Source of the DNA: Achromobacter sp. UMC71 | GTDB lineage: Bacteria > Pseudomonadota > Gammaproteobacteria > Burkholderiales > Burkholderiaceae_B | DNA: 64,000 nt | Assembly (NCBI RefSeq): GCF_014170305.1 | Contig: NZ_LZZT01000034.1 | Location: forward strand, 79,356 to 143,355 | Reading direction: 5' to 3' | Part shown: positions 46,642 through 55,016 of the stretch, piece after piece | Position numbering within the stretch: position 1 is the stretch's first letter | How the letters are laid out: every line of letters starts with the position of its first letter | Translations under genes and position numbers: made by a program | The notes under the pieces: model-generated | What the model was told of the DNA's origin: nothing | Seen by the model: the letters and a program-made list of their open reading frames with translations, nothing else | The model's database searches: none

Positions 46642-47583
46642 ATGCGCGGACCCTCCCCTTCCAAAGACGTGCGCCTGCCGCCGCTGGCCGCCATCCAGGC
46701 GTTCGAGGCGGCCGCCCGGCTGGGCTCGTTCGAGCGCGCCAGCGAAGAGCTGTTCGTCACCGCCAGCGCCATCGGCAAGCGCATTGCTGCGCTCGAAGCC
46801 CTGCTGGACGTGTCGCTGTTCATCCGCAGCAGCCGCGGCGCCACGCTGAGCGCCGCCGGGCGCGAATACCTGGAACAGGTGCGCACGGCGCTGGACCTGC
46901 TGTCCGACGCCTCGCTGCACAAGCGCGGCGAGCCCAAGCTGGAACCGCTGCGGGTGGTGTCCACCCCCACTTTTGCCCGCCAGGTCCTGATCCCCTCTCT
47001 GCCCAGCTTCACCGCCGCCCACCCGGACGTCGAGCTGGAGATCCTGCTGTCCATTCCTTACCTGGACATCATGCCGCCCAACGCCGACGTCTGGATCCGT
47101 TTCGGCAGTGGCAAATATCCCGGCCTGCACGCGCAGCGGCTGACCTCGGACCCCGTGTTCGCGGTCTGCTCGCCTGACTATCGCGACGCCCATGGCCCCT
47201 TCCTGCGCCCGGCCGACCTGACCCGCGCCGCCTTGCTGCGCTGCCCGATGGAGCCCTGGCGCCCCTGGCTGGCGGCGGCGGGGCTGGACTGGCCCGAACC
47301 GGCGCGCGGCGTCTGGCTGGTGGACCTGGGCATGATGCTGGCGGCGGCCCGCGCCGGCCAAGGTCTCGCCCTGACCCGCCGCACGCTGGCCGCGGAATGG
47401 CTGGACGAAGGCAAATTGCTGCGCGTGCTGGACATCGAAACCGCCGGCGAATCCCAGTACTACCTGTGCACCGAGATCTCGCGTCCGCCCCGCGCCGCCG
47501 CCCAAGCGTTTTCCCTATGGCTGGCCGAGGTCTGCGAACGCGCATCCCAGTGGCCACGGGGCTTGCCGGCCAAGCCGGAATAA
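46642..47583 (+). CDS. LysR-family regulator, GcvA-like
   Basis: A 313-residue LysR protein. LPPLAAIQAFEAAARLGSFE followed by RASEELFVTASAIGKRIAAL is the GcvA-type helix-turn-helix. The co-inducer domain spans about 100-300 (LRVVSTPTFARQVLIPSLP, RFGSGKYPGLHAQRL). It lies upstream of livK on the same strand, 336 bases away, so control of the Liv operon is possible but not shown. No divergent target gene is present. Confidence 0.85.
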   Translation: MRGPSPSKDVRLPPLAAIQAFEAAARLGSFERASEELFVTASAIGKRIAALEALLDVSLFIRSSRGATLSAAGREYLEQVRTALDLLSDASLHKRGEPKLEPLRVVSTPTFARQVLIPSLPSFTAAHPDVELEILLSIPYLDIMPPNADVWIRFGSGKYPGLHAQRLTSDPVFAVCSPDYRDAHGPFLRPADLTRAALLRCPMEPWRPWLAAAGLDWPEPARGVWLVDLGMMLAAARAGQGLALTRRTLAAEWLDEGKLLRVLDIETAGESQYYLCTEISRPPRAAAQAFSLWLAEVCERASQWPRGLPAKPE

Positions 47584-47919
47584 ATTTCCAGTCCCAGGCG
47601 GAATGAAATTCCGCGCACCAAGGCGCATCGCTGGCTAGGATGCGCCGAACGTGACCGCGCGCGGAAAGCGGCGCCGCGCACCGCGCGCCCGCCGCCTGCC
47701 CCGCTGCCTCATGCTGCATCGCAGCGCAGCGCCCCCGGACCGTATGGATGTACTAGGTATTTACACGGAAAAAGCCCGCCGGGTCAGATTCGCGTAAGCG
47801 ATTAAGCAGACAGTCACAACACGCAACACAGGAGCGCGCCGCCTCATCCCCATTTCCTCGCCGCCAGGCGCCGGCACACGGTTTTCCACGCAGTTCTACT
47901 AATTACAACGGAGACATCC
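47584..47919. other. Spacer before the first liv operon
   Basis: About 336 bases without a gene. The right half is lower in GC and should hold the livK promoter; the TACTAGGTATTTACACGG stretch at 47750-47767 stands out from the GC-rich surroundings. GGAG at 47910-47913 is the livK ribosome site. I could not assign -35/-10 boxes with confidence. Confidence 0.5.
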
Positions 47920-49083
47920 ATGGATTTTCGTTTGAAGCTGCTCGCAGGAACCCTTGCATTTGCCGTATCGGCCGCGGGCTACGCCGCCGACCCCATCAAG
48001 ATTGGCGTGGCCGGCCCGTACACGGGCGGATCTTCCTCCATGGGCGTCAGCATGCGCGACGGCGTCCGCCTGGCGATCGAGGAAATCAACAAGAGCGGCG
48101 GCGTGCTGGGCCGTCAGCTGGTCGCCGTGGAGCGCGACGACGAGGCCAAGAATGAACGCGGCGTGCAGATCGCCCAGGAATTGATCAACAAGGAACAGGT
48201 CACGGCCACGGTCGGCTACATCAACACCGGCGTGGCGCTGGCTTCGCAGCGCTTCTACCAGGACGCCAAGATCCCGGTCTTCAACAACGTCGCCACCGGC
48301 AGCGTCATCACGCACCAGTTCAAGGCGCCGGAATACCCGGACAACTATGTGTTCCGCAACGCGGCGCACGACAGCATCCAGGCCCCGATGATCGTCGAGG
48401 AAGCCGTCACCCGCCGCGGCTTCAAGAAGGTCGCGATCCTGGCCGACTCCACCAACTACGGCCAACTGGGCCGTGAGGACCTGGAAAAGGCCCTGGACGC
48501 CAAGGGCATCAAGCCCGTGGCCGTGGAAAAGTTCAACATCAAGGACGTCGACATGACGGCCCAGTTGCTCAAGGCCAAGGCCGCGGGCGCCGAAGCCGTG
48601 CTGACCTACGGCATCGGCCCTGAACTGGCCCAGATCGCCAACGGCATGACCAAGCTGGGCTGGAAGGTGCCGATCATCGGCAGCTGGACGCTGTCGATGG
48701 CCAACTACATCGACAACTCCGGCGCCAACGGCGAAGGCGCGCGCATGCCGCAGACCTTCATCCAGGACCCGGACACGCCCAAGCGCAAGGCCTTCATCGA
48801 CGCCTACCTGGCCAAGTTCAAGCCCAAGAACAACCGCATCGACTCGCCGGTGTCGGCAGCCCAGGGCTACGACTCGATCTTCCTCTTGGCCGCGGCCATC
48901 AAGCAGGCCAACTCGACCGACGGCCCGAAGATCCGCGAAGCGCTGGAAAACCTGCAAACGCCCGTCGAAGGCGTGGTGATGACCTACAACAAGCCGTTCA
49001 CCCACGACAACCACGACGCGATCACCGCGAAGGAAGTGGTCATCGGCGAGGTCAAGGGCGGCCGCGTGGTCAAGGCCAACTGA
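47920..49083 (+). CDS. livK: Branched-chain amino-acid ABC transporter substrate-binding protein (LivK/LivJ type)
   Basis: A 387-residue periplasmic binding protein with signal peptide (LLAGTLAFAVSAAGYA, cleavage near 22). The type-I fold sign is IKIGVAGPYTGGSSSMGVSM followed by GVRLAIEEINKSGGVLGRQL. It captures the ligand for livH/livMG/livF downstream. The AVTRRGFKKVAILADSTNYG segment is the hinge lobe. True substrate (Leu/Ile/Val, other amino acids or aromatic acids) is not certain from sequence. Confidence 0.93.
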   Translation: MDFRLKLLAGTLAFAVSAAGYAADPIKIGVAGPYTGGSSSMGVSMRDGVRLAIEEINKSGGVLGRQLVAVERDDEAKNERGVQIAQELINKEQVTATVGYINTGVALASQRFYQDAKIPVFNNVATGSVITHQFKAPEYPDNYVFRNAAHDSIQAPMIVEEAVTRRGFKKVAILADSTNYGQLGREDLEKALDAKGIKPVAVEKFNIKDVDMTAQLLKAKAAGAEAVLTYGIGPELAQIANGMTKLGWKVPIIGSWTLSMANYIDNSGANGEGARMPQTFIQDPDTPKRKAFIDAYLAKFKPKNNRIDSPVSAAQGYDSIFLLAAAIKQANSTDGPKIREALENLQTPVEGVVMTYNKPFTHDNHDAITAKEVVIGEVKGGRVVKAN

Positions 49084-49102
49084 GTTCGTCTGAAGCAACA
49101 AC

Positions 49103-49152
49103 GCGGCGGCTGCCCGGCCGCCGCCGCCGGCGCCTCCCACCCGGGGCGCCGG
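49103..49152 (+). repeat. Two tandem GC hairpins between livK and livH
   Basis: GCGGCGGC/GCCGCCGC (49103-49110 / 49117-49124) and CCGGCGCC/GGCGCCGG (49127-49134 / 49145-49152) are perfect eight-pair stems. They lie in the 141-base gap. No T-run follows, so they more likely stabilise the livK message or partly end transcription. Confidence 0.65.
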
Positions 49153-49224
49153 CATGCAGCCGCCTGACAACAGCGTTCTGCCCAAGGGGGTTGGGCCGGA
49201 CCAAAGCGCCTTACGAAAAACACC

Positions 49225-50097
49225 ATGATTCTTCTACAGCTTATCTATAGCGGTATCGCGCTAGGCATGATCTATGCCGTCATCGCGTTCGGGTACCAGC
49301 TCACTTTCGCCACATCCGGCACCTTGAATTTCGGCCAGGGCGAAGCCCTGATGCTGGGCGCGCTGGTCGGGCTGACGCTGGTCGGGCTGGGCGTCAATTA
49401 CTGGGTGATGATTCCCATCGTCTGCATTTTCGGCTTCGCGCAGGGCGCGCTGGTCGAACGCATCGGCGTGCGGCCGGCCATCAAGACGCGGTCGGAATTC
49501 GGCTGGATCATGGCCACCATCGCCCTGGGCATCATTTTCAAGAACGTGGCCGAGAACATCTGGGGCCGCGACGACCTGCGTTTTCCTTCTCCGCTGCCCG
49601 AAGCGCCGATCCAGGTGCTGGGCGCCAATGTGCTGCCGATGGAACTGCTGGTGGTGTTCGGCGCGCTGGCCATGATGCTGCTGGTGGAAGTGTTCAACCG
49701 CAAGTCCATCTACGGCAAGGCCTTCGTCGCCACATCCAATGACCGCGACGCCGCCGGCCTGATGGGCATCAACACCGGCATGGTGATCACGTTTTCGTAT
49801 GCGCTGTCGTCGCTGACCGCCGCCTTCGCGGGCGTGCTGGTGGCGCCGCTGACGCTGACCGGCGCCACCATGGGCGCGGTGCTGGGCCTGAAGGCCTTCG
49901 CGGTCGCCATCATCGGCGGCCTGTCCAGCGGCATGGGCGTGGTGGTGGGCGGGCTGATCCTGGGGATCGCCGAAACCACCACCGGTTTCTATCTTTCCAC
50001 GGGGTACAAAGACGTGCCGGGCCTGGTCCTGCTGCTGCTCGTACTGACCTTCAAGCCCGCCGGCCTGTTCGGCAAGACCGCGATCAAGAAGGTGTAA
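49225..50097 (+). CDS. livH: Branched-chain amino-acid ABC transporter permease LivH
   Basis: A 290-residue permease with about eight helices. The LivH sign is GIALGMIYAVIAFGYQLTFA then GTLNFGQGEALMLGALVGLT, and the coupling EAA-like loop is around FAVAIIGGLSSGMGVVVGGL. It pairs with the permease half of the LivMG fusion. Only three bases separate it from that gene. Confidence 0.95.
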   Translation: MILLQLIYSGIALGMIYAVIAFGYQLTFATSGTLNFGQGEALMLGALVGLTLVGLGVNYWVMIPIVCIFGFAQGALVERIGVRPAIKTRSEFGWIMATIALGIIFKNVAENIWGRDDLRFPSPLPEAPIQVLGANVLPMELLVVFGALAMMLLVEVFNRKSIYGKAFVATSNDRDAAGLMGINTGMVITFSYALSSLTAAFAGVLVAPLTLTGATMGAVLGLKAFAVAIIGGLSSGMGVVVGGLILGIAETTTGFYLSTGYKDVPGLVLLLLVLTFKPAGLFGKTAIKKV

Positions 50098-50100
50098 GCG

Positions 50101-52023
50101 ATGAAACCCCTGCACCTGCTTCTTTCCATCGTGGCGGTGGCCTGCCTGGCTGCCGTGCCCCTGGGCGTAACCAATACGTACTACCTGCACCTGATCGAAA
50201 CGATCATGATCTATTCGATCCTGCTGTTCGGGCTCGATATCGTGGTGGGCTATACCGGCCAGGTGTCGCTGGGCCACGCCGGCCTGTTCGGCATCGGCTC
50301 GTATGTGGCCGGCGTGCTGTTCTTCCATCTGCAGATGCCCATCTGGGTGATCCTGCCCGCCGCCATCCTGATCGCTGCCGCATTCGGCGCGGTGCTGGCG
50401 CTGCCGGCCCTGCGGGTGACGGGACCGTACCTGGCGATGGTGACGCTGGCGTTCGGCACCATCATCCAGATCCTGATCAACGAAATGACCTTCATGACCG
50501 AAGGGCCGCTGGGCATCAAGATCCCCAAGCCGTCGATCGGCGGGCACATCCTGACCAAGAGCGAGTACTTCTGGCTGGTCGCGGCGCTACTGGTGCTGTC
50601 GCTGATCGTGGTCCACCGCATCCTGAAGTCGCACCTGGGCCGTTCGTTCGAGGCGCTACGCGACAGCCCGATCGCGTCGGACTGCATGGGCGTGTCGGTC
50701 TACCGGCACAAGGTGTTCGCATTCGTGATCAGCGCCGGTTTCGCGGGCCTGGCGGGCGCGCTGTATTCGTATTCCGAGCAATACATTTCGCCCAATACCT
50801 ATAACTTCGAACTGACCATCCTGTTCCTGCTGGCGATCATCATGGGCGGACGCAAGAGCCGCACGGGCGCGCTGCTGGGCGCGTCGATCATCGTGCTGCT
50901 GCCCAAGATGCTGGACGACATCGGTACCTTCCGCCTGATCGCGCTAGGCGTGGCGATCCTGGTGACGGTGGGCAGCGCGGTCGCCGTGTCCAAGGGACGC
51001 GCCGAGGCGCGCCGCGTCGCCGTGCCGGTGGTCGGCACGATCCTGCTTGCGGTGTTCTCGTACTGGCTGGATGCGGTGACCGACTGGCGCCTGAGCATCT
51101 TCGGCGCCATGATCCTGTTCGTCGTGTACTACCTGCCCGACGGCATCGTGGGCTTTGTGCGCAACCTGTTCTTCTCGACCCGCCGCGCGGCGCTGTCGGT
51201 GAAGAAGGACCTGGTCAAGGAACAGGACGCGGTGCCGGCGGCGGCGCAAGGCAAGGACGAGACCTTGCTGGCCGCCAAGGGCGTGCTGATGCAGTTCGGC
51301 GGCCTGAAGGCGCTGAACGAGGTGGACCTGACGATCAAGCGCGGCACCATCCATGGGCTGATCGGGCCGAACGGCTCGGGCAAGAGCACGATGATGAACG
51401 TGCTGACGGGCATCTATGTGCCGACGGCCGGCGCCGTGGAATTCTCGGGCAAGTCCCTGGTGGGGTTGGCACCGGCCGATATCGCGGCCACGGGCATCGC
51501 GCGCACGTTCCAGAACGTGCAACTGTTCGGCGAGATGACAGCGCTGGAGAACGTGCTGGTGGGACTGCACCACACCTTCACGACCGGGCTGGCCGGCATC
51601 GCGCTGCGCACGTCCAAGTGGAAGGGCGAGGAACAGGGCGCCCGCGCCCGCGCGCTGGCGCTGCTGGAATTCGTGGGGCTGGACGACATGGCCAGCGAAG
51701 AGGCGCGCAATCTGCCCTATGGCAAGCAACGCCTGCTGGAGATCGCCCGCGCGCTGGCGCTGGACCCGCAACTGCTGCTGCTGGACGAACCCGCGGCCGG
51801 CCTGACGGCGCCGGACATCGTCGAACTGCTGGCCATCATCCGCAAGGTGCGCGACCACGGCATCACACTGATCCTGATCGAGCACCACATGGATGTGGTG
51901 ATGGGAGTGTGCGACACCGTGTCGGTGCTGGACTTCGGGCAGAAGATCGCCGAAGGCTTGCCGAATGAAGTGCAGAGCAACGCCAAGGTTATCGAGGCGT
52001 ATCTGGGCGGCGCGCCCGCCTGA
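50101..52023 (+). CDS. Fused permease-ATPase LivM-LivG of a branched-chain amino-acid ABC transporter
   Basis: A 640-residue fusion. Residues about 1-355 are the LivM permease (IVVGYTGQVSLGHAGLFGIG, VTGPYLAMVTLAFGTIIQIL, FLLAIIMGGRKSRTGALLGA). A charged linker (about 360-395; VKKDLVKEQDAVPAAAQGKD) joins the LivG ATPase (about 396-640) with GPNGSGKST, LPYGKQRLLEIARAL and LLLLDEPAAGL. Genes for LivM and LivG are separate in E. coli and in the second operon of this window. The frame is continuous with no sign of sequencing error. Confidence 0.94.
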   Translation: MKPLHLLLSIVAVACLAAVPLGVTNTYYLHLIETIMIYSILLFGLDIVVGYTGQVSLGHAGLFGIGSYVAGVLFFHLQMPIWVILPAAILIAAAFGAVLALPALRVTGPYLAMVTLAFGTIIQILINEMTFMTEGPLGIKIPKPSIGGHILTKSEYFWLVAALLVLSLIVVHRILKSHLGRSFEALRDSPIASDCMGVSVYRHKVFAFVISAGFAGLAGALYSYSEQYISPNTYNFELTILFLLAIIMGGRKSRTGALLGASIIVLLPKMLDDIGTFRLIALGVAILVTVGSAVAVSKGRAEARRVAVPVVGTILLAVFSYWLDAVTDWRLSIFGAMILFVVYYLPDGIVGFVRNLFFSTRRAALSVKKDLVKEQDAVPAAAQGKDETLLAAKGVLMQFGGLKALNEVDLTIKRGTIHGLIGPNGSGKSTMMNVLTGIYVPTAGAVEFSGKSLVGLAPADIAATGIARTFQNVQLFGEMTALENVLVGLHHTFTTGLAGIALRTSKWKGEEQGARARALALLEFVGLDDMASEEARNLPYGKQRLLEIARALALDPQLLLLDEPAAGLTAPDIVELLAIIRKVRDHGITLILIEHHMDVVMGVCDTVSVLDFGQKIAEGLPNEVQSNAKVIEAYLGGAPA

Positions 52024-52039
52024 CGCCAAGGACGACAAT

Positions 52040-52762
52040 ATGCTATCGATCAAGAATCTGGAAGCGGGCTACGGGAAGGTGAAGGTGCTGCATGGCATCA
52101 GCATGGAGGTCCCGAAGGCGAAGGTCGTGACGTTGATCGGCTCGAACGGAGCCGGCAAGACGACGACGATGCGGGCGCTGTCGGGGATGATCCGCCCGAC
52201 GGCGGGCGAGGTGACGCTGAGCGGCAAGCGGATCGACGGGCTGGAGTCGCACCGCATTGCTCGGCTGGGACTGGCCCATTCGCCGGAAGGCCGGCGGGTG
52301 TTTCCGACGCTGTCTGTGACGGACAATCTGCTGCTGGGCGCGTTTCCGCGGCTGACGGGCAGCCGGCCGAAGGGGGACGTGCAAGCAGACCTGGGCCGGG
52401 CGATGGATCTGTTTCCGCGGCTGAAGGAACGGCGCGAGCAATTGGCGGGGACGCTGTCGGGCGGCGAACAGCAGATGCTGGCGATGGCGCGGGCGGTGAT
52501 GCTGAATCCGGAGCTGGTGCTGCTGGACGAGCCGTCGATGGGGTTGGCGCCGATCCTGGTGGAAGAAGTTTTCCGGATCATTGCCCGCCTGAAGGACGAA
52601 GGCGTGACGATGCTGCTGGTTGAACAGTTTGCAGCGGCGGCGCTGAACGTGGCCGACTACGGGTATGTGTTGGAGAACGGGCGGATTTCAGTGCATGGGA
52701 GTGCTGAGAAACTCAAGCATGATCCGGCTGTGGTGGCGGCTTATCTAGGCGGCGGGCACTAG
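52040..52762 (+). CDS. livF: Branched-chain amino-acid ABC transporter ATPase LivF
   Basis: A 240-residue ATPase starting MLSIKNLEAGYGKVKVLHGI. Walker A is GSNGAGKTTTMRALSG (about 36), the signature LSGGEQQMLAMARAVM and Walker B LVLLDEPSMGLAP. LivF pairs with the LivG domain of the fusion. The 16-base gap and shared direction put it in one operon with livKHMG. A repeat-derived hairpin lies after its stop. Confidence 0.95.
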   Translation: MLSIKNLEAGYGKVKVLHGISMEVPKAKVVTLIGSNGAGKTTTMRALSGMIRPTAGEVTLSGKRIDGLESHRIARLGLAHSPEGRRVFPTLSVTDNLLLGAFPRLTGSRPKGDVQADLGRAMDLFPRLKERREQLAGTLSGGEQQMLAMARAVMLNPELVLLDEPSMGLAPILVEEVFRIIARLKDEGVTMLLVEQFAAAALNVADYGYVLENGRISVHGSAEKLKHDPAVVAAYLGGGH

Positions 52763-52790
52763 TTGGTTGCTTGCTGACCTTGGCTTGTGT

Positions 52791-52905
52791 CCTTGAGCCG
52801 CCTGTTGCGTTGGTGGCCTGTGAGGGCGGGGCTACGATTGCGGTCCGGAGCCTTCGCTCCGGACCGCAATCGTGGGCGCTCGCCATCAAGGCACCCAGCC
52901 CCAGG
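52791..52905. repeat. Repeat element D, dispersed copy of repeat A with an 18-pair hairpin
   Basis: The stretch 52791-52865 matches 29903-29977 with few differences, starting CTTGAGCCGCCTGTTGCGTT. The core 52834-52873 is a perfect stem of 18 pairs (ACGATTGCGGTCCGGAGC and its complement) with a CTTC loop. It lies 30 bases after livF and is followed by the convergent ohr gene. It may act as a terminator-like 3' structure. Confidence 0.85.
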
Positions 52906-52984
52906 CGCGGCCTAAGCAAGAACCATCTTGCCTGAGCAAACAACCCCTGCCCAATCAGGCCGCGCCCCAGATCGCGCGCAGCGA

Positions 52985-53413
52985 TCAGACCTCAATCGTC
53001 AGGGTCACATCGATATTGCCACGCGTAGCATTCGAGTAAGGGCAAACGATATGAGCCGCGGAGACAAGCTTCTCCGCTTCAGCACGATCCATCCCAGGCA
53101 ACGAGATCTTCAGTTCCGCTTCGATGCCGAAGCCGGTCGGGATCGGGCCGATACCCACGGACCCATCGATGGTGGCGTTGGCGGGCATGGCGATCTTGTC
53201 GCGGCCGGCGACGAACTTCATGGCGCCCATGAAGCAGGCGGAGTAGCCGACGGCGAAGAGTTGTTCGGGGTTGGTGCCGGCCGCGCCAGCGCCGCCCAGT
53301 TCCTTCGGGGTGGTCAGCTTGACGTTCAGGTTGCCGTCGTTGGACACGCCGGTGCCTTCACGGCCGCCGGTGACGTGGGCGTGGGCGCGGTACAGGACTT
53401 TTTCGATGGACAT
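52985..53413 (-). CDS. ohr: Organic hydroperoxide resistance protein Ohr
   Basis: A 142-residue thiol peroxidase that reduces organic and lipid hydroperoxides. The two catalytic cysteines are Cys60 in [14 protein letters not shown] and Cys124 in [13 protein letters not shown]. The conserved catalytic arginine is probably Arg18 in VTGGREG. It is regulated by the adjacent ohrR; the palindromic operator lies about 95 bases upstream of the ATG. Confidence 0.97.
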   Translation of the reverse strand: MSIEKVLYRAHAHVTGGREGTGVSNDGNLNVKLTTPKELGGAGAAGTNPEQLFAVGYSACFMGAMKFVAGRDKIAMPANATIDGSVGIGPIPTGFGIEAELKISLPGMDRAEAEKLVSAAHIVCPYSNATRGNIDVTLTIEV

Positions 53414-53505
53414 GATGCGTTCCTTTTGAAAGGTGATGGTGGGACTGCCAGGCTGGCGGGACCCTTCCCGGCGCGGCCTTTCCTAATTAAATAGCACACA
53501 ATTTC

Positions 53506-53517
53506 ATAGCGCGCTAT
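53506..53517. promoter_or_regulatory. Ohr operator palindrome
   Basis: ATAGCGCGCTAT, a perfect 12-base palindrome within TAATTAAATAGC...TTTAAT flanks, between ohrR and ohr. It shares its core with the ohrR promoter palindrome, so it is the likely OhrR site. Confidence 0.75.
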
Positions 53518-53568
53518 CTTTAATGCCGGATGACAGCATTTGCCATCATCCACTTCAAAGACTGAGAT

Positions 53569-54030
53569 TCAAAGACTGCTGACCAGCTTTTCCCGCAATT
53601 CGTGTAACGCTTTCATGGTGCCCTGCGCTTCCTGCAGCGAGCACTGGGCGGCTGCGGCGATGGCGTGGGGCACGGCTTCGGCCTGGTTGCGCAGGTCGCG
53701 GCCTTGCTTGGTCAGGGTCACGATGACCTGGCGTTCGTCATTCTGTGCGCGGACCCGGGTGACCAGGCCTGCCGCTTCCAGCCGCTTGAGCAGGGGCGTC
53801 AGGGTGGCCGAGTCCAGGAACAGGCGTTCGCCGATGTCGGTAACCGTGATTTCGTCGCCTTCCCACAGCACCAGCATGACCAGGTATTGCGGGTAGGTCA
53901 GATCCAGGCCGCGCAGCAGCTTGCGGTACACCTTGTTCATCGCCAGAGAGGTCGAGTACAGGGCGAAGCACAATTGGCTGTCTAGCAGCAGCGGGTTGAA
54001 GGCGCCTTTCGGCTGGGATCTGGATTTCAT
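53569..54030 (-). CDS. ohrR: MarR-family organic peroxide sensor OhrR
   Basis: A 153-residue MarR-fold repressor. The reactive cysteine is Cys21 in [13 protein letters not shown], the position whose oxidation releases DNA in OhrR. The winged helix includes [20 protein letters not shown] and [14 protein letters not shown]. It represses ohr and probably itself through the two ATAGCGCGCTAT-type sites. It lies 155 bases upstream of ohr on the same strand, each with its own operator. Confidence 0.94.
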   Translation of the reverse strand: MKSRSQPKGAFNPLLLDSQLCFALYSTSLAMNKVYRKLLRGLDLTYPQYLVMLVLWEGDEITVTDIGERLFLDSATLTPLLKRLEAAGLVTRVRAQNDERQVIVTLTKQGRDLRNQAEAVPHAIAAAAQCSLQEAQGTMKALHELREKLVSSL

Positions 54031-54040
54031 TGCGCAATAT

Positions 54041-54058
54041 TAAATAGCGCGCTATTTA
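54041..54058. promoter_or_regulatory. OhrR operator palindrome upstream of ohrR
   Basis: TAAATAGCGCGCTATTTA is a perfect 18-base palindrome ten bases before the ohrR ATG. Its core ATAGCGCGCTAT equals the site before ohr. Position implies autorepression. Confidence 0.8.
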
Positions 54059-54139
54059 TCGTCAAGCACTTTTTTATGTTGCGCTGCGCAAGCGGTAACC
54101 GGCAATCAGGGGCTGGCAGGATTCGCGCCTGCCCGCGAT

Positions 54140-54847
54140 TCAGGCGACGTGCTCGCCTTCCACGGCGCTGCGGTCGGAGCCGTACTGCTTGAGACCGTCC
54201 AGGTCGAGCACCCGCACGGCGCCGTATTCGACGTTCAGCAGGCCCGCTTCTTCCAGCTTGCGCAGCGCCTGGTTGGCGCGCTGGCGCGAGACGCGGGCCA
54301 AGTAGCCGACCTCTTCCTGCGTGATGGTCAGGCGCATGCCCATGCCGGGATACAGGAGCGGATTGAAGAGCTCGGCCAGGCAGCGGGCCACGCGGGCGTC
54401 GGGATCGAGCAGGCGGTCGTATTCGGCCTTGCCGATGAACTGGGCGACACGCTCGTTCAGCTGGTGCAGCAGGTAGCGATTGAAGGGGATGCTGTTGTCC
54501 AGCAGCCAATCGAAGGTGGCGGCGGGCAGGCGCGCGACGACCGATTCGCGCAGCGCGACGATGTCGTACTTGCGGACTTCGCGCTTGAGCAGCGAGCCTT
54601 CGCCGATCCAGCCGCCGGCGGGCACGCCCGTGAGCGAGGCGACCTTGCCCTCGGCATTGCCTACCGATACTTTCACCAGACCTGCCAGGACGCCTATCCA
54701 TGCCTGGGCGAGTTCGCCTTTGCGCTCTATGATCGATCCGGCGGCGACCTGCTGCACGGAAAGGTCTCGCTCGACGCGCGATTGCTGCTCGGCGTTGAGC
54801 ACGCGAAACCAGGCCGCGGCAAGTTGCAGGGAGTCGGATAGCTGCAT
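54140..54847 (-). CDS. Crp/Fnr-family transcriptional regulator
   Basis: A 235-residue protein with an N-terminal cyclic-nucleotide-binding-like barrel (about 25-125; QVAAGSIIERKGELAQAWIG) and a C-terminal winged helix (about 155-215; LTITQEEVGYLARVSRQRAN). No cysteine cluster for an iron-sulfur centre is visible, so it is not FNR itself. It is divergent from the ligase-Liv operon across 169 bases and is the obvious candidate regulator of it. The effector is unknown. Confidence 0.85.
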   Translation of the reverse strand: MQLSDSLQLAAAWFRVLNAEQQSRVERDLSVQQVAAGSIIERKGELAQAWIGVLAGLVKVSVGNAEGKVASLTGVPAGGWIGEGSLLKREVRKYDIVALRESVVARLPAATFDWLLDNSIPFNRYLLHQLNERVAQFIGKAEYDRLLDPDARVARCLAELFNPLLYPGMGMRLTITQEEVGYLARVSRQRANQALRKLEEAGLLNVEYGAVRVLDLDGLKQYGSDRSAVEGEHVA

Positions 54848-54887
54848 CGGGAATACCCTAAAAGTTCCTTGAATGTCGCGATGGTGA

Positions 54888-54945
54888 CAGTTGGTAGCAA
54901 CCCAACCTTATACCTTAACTCCTGCCGTAAATCTAAAACCAACTG
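54888..54945. promoter_or_regulatory. Spaced inverted repeat in the divergent regulator-ligase region
   Basis: CAGTTGGT (54888-54895) and ACCAACTG (54938-54945) are exact complements 42 bases apart. They flank an AT-rich patch (ACCTTATACCTTAACT) and could be two half-sites for the Crp/Fnr-type regulator. This is suggestive only. Confidence 0.35.
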
Positions 54946-55016
54946 GTCAAGCGCGATATCGCCCGCGCCGCTCTTCGCGGCAGCCGGCCCGGCGCGCCCA
55001 AACCGGAGGAGACAAC

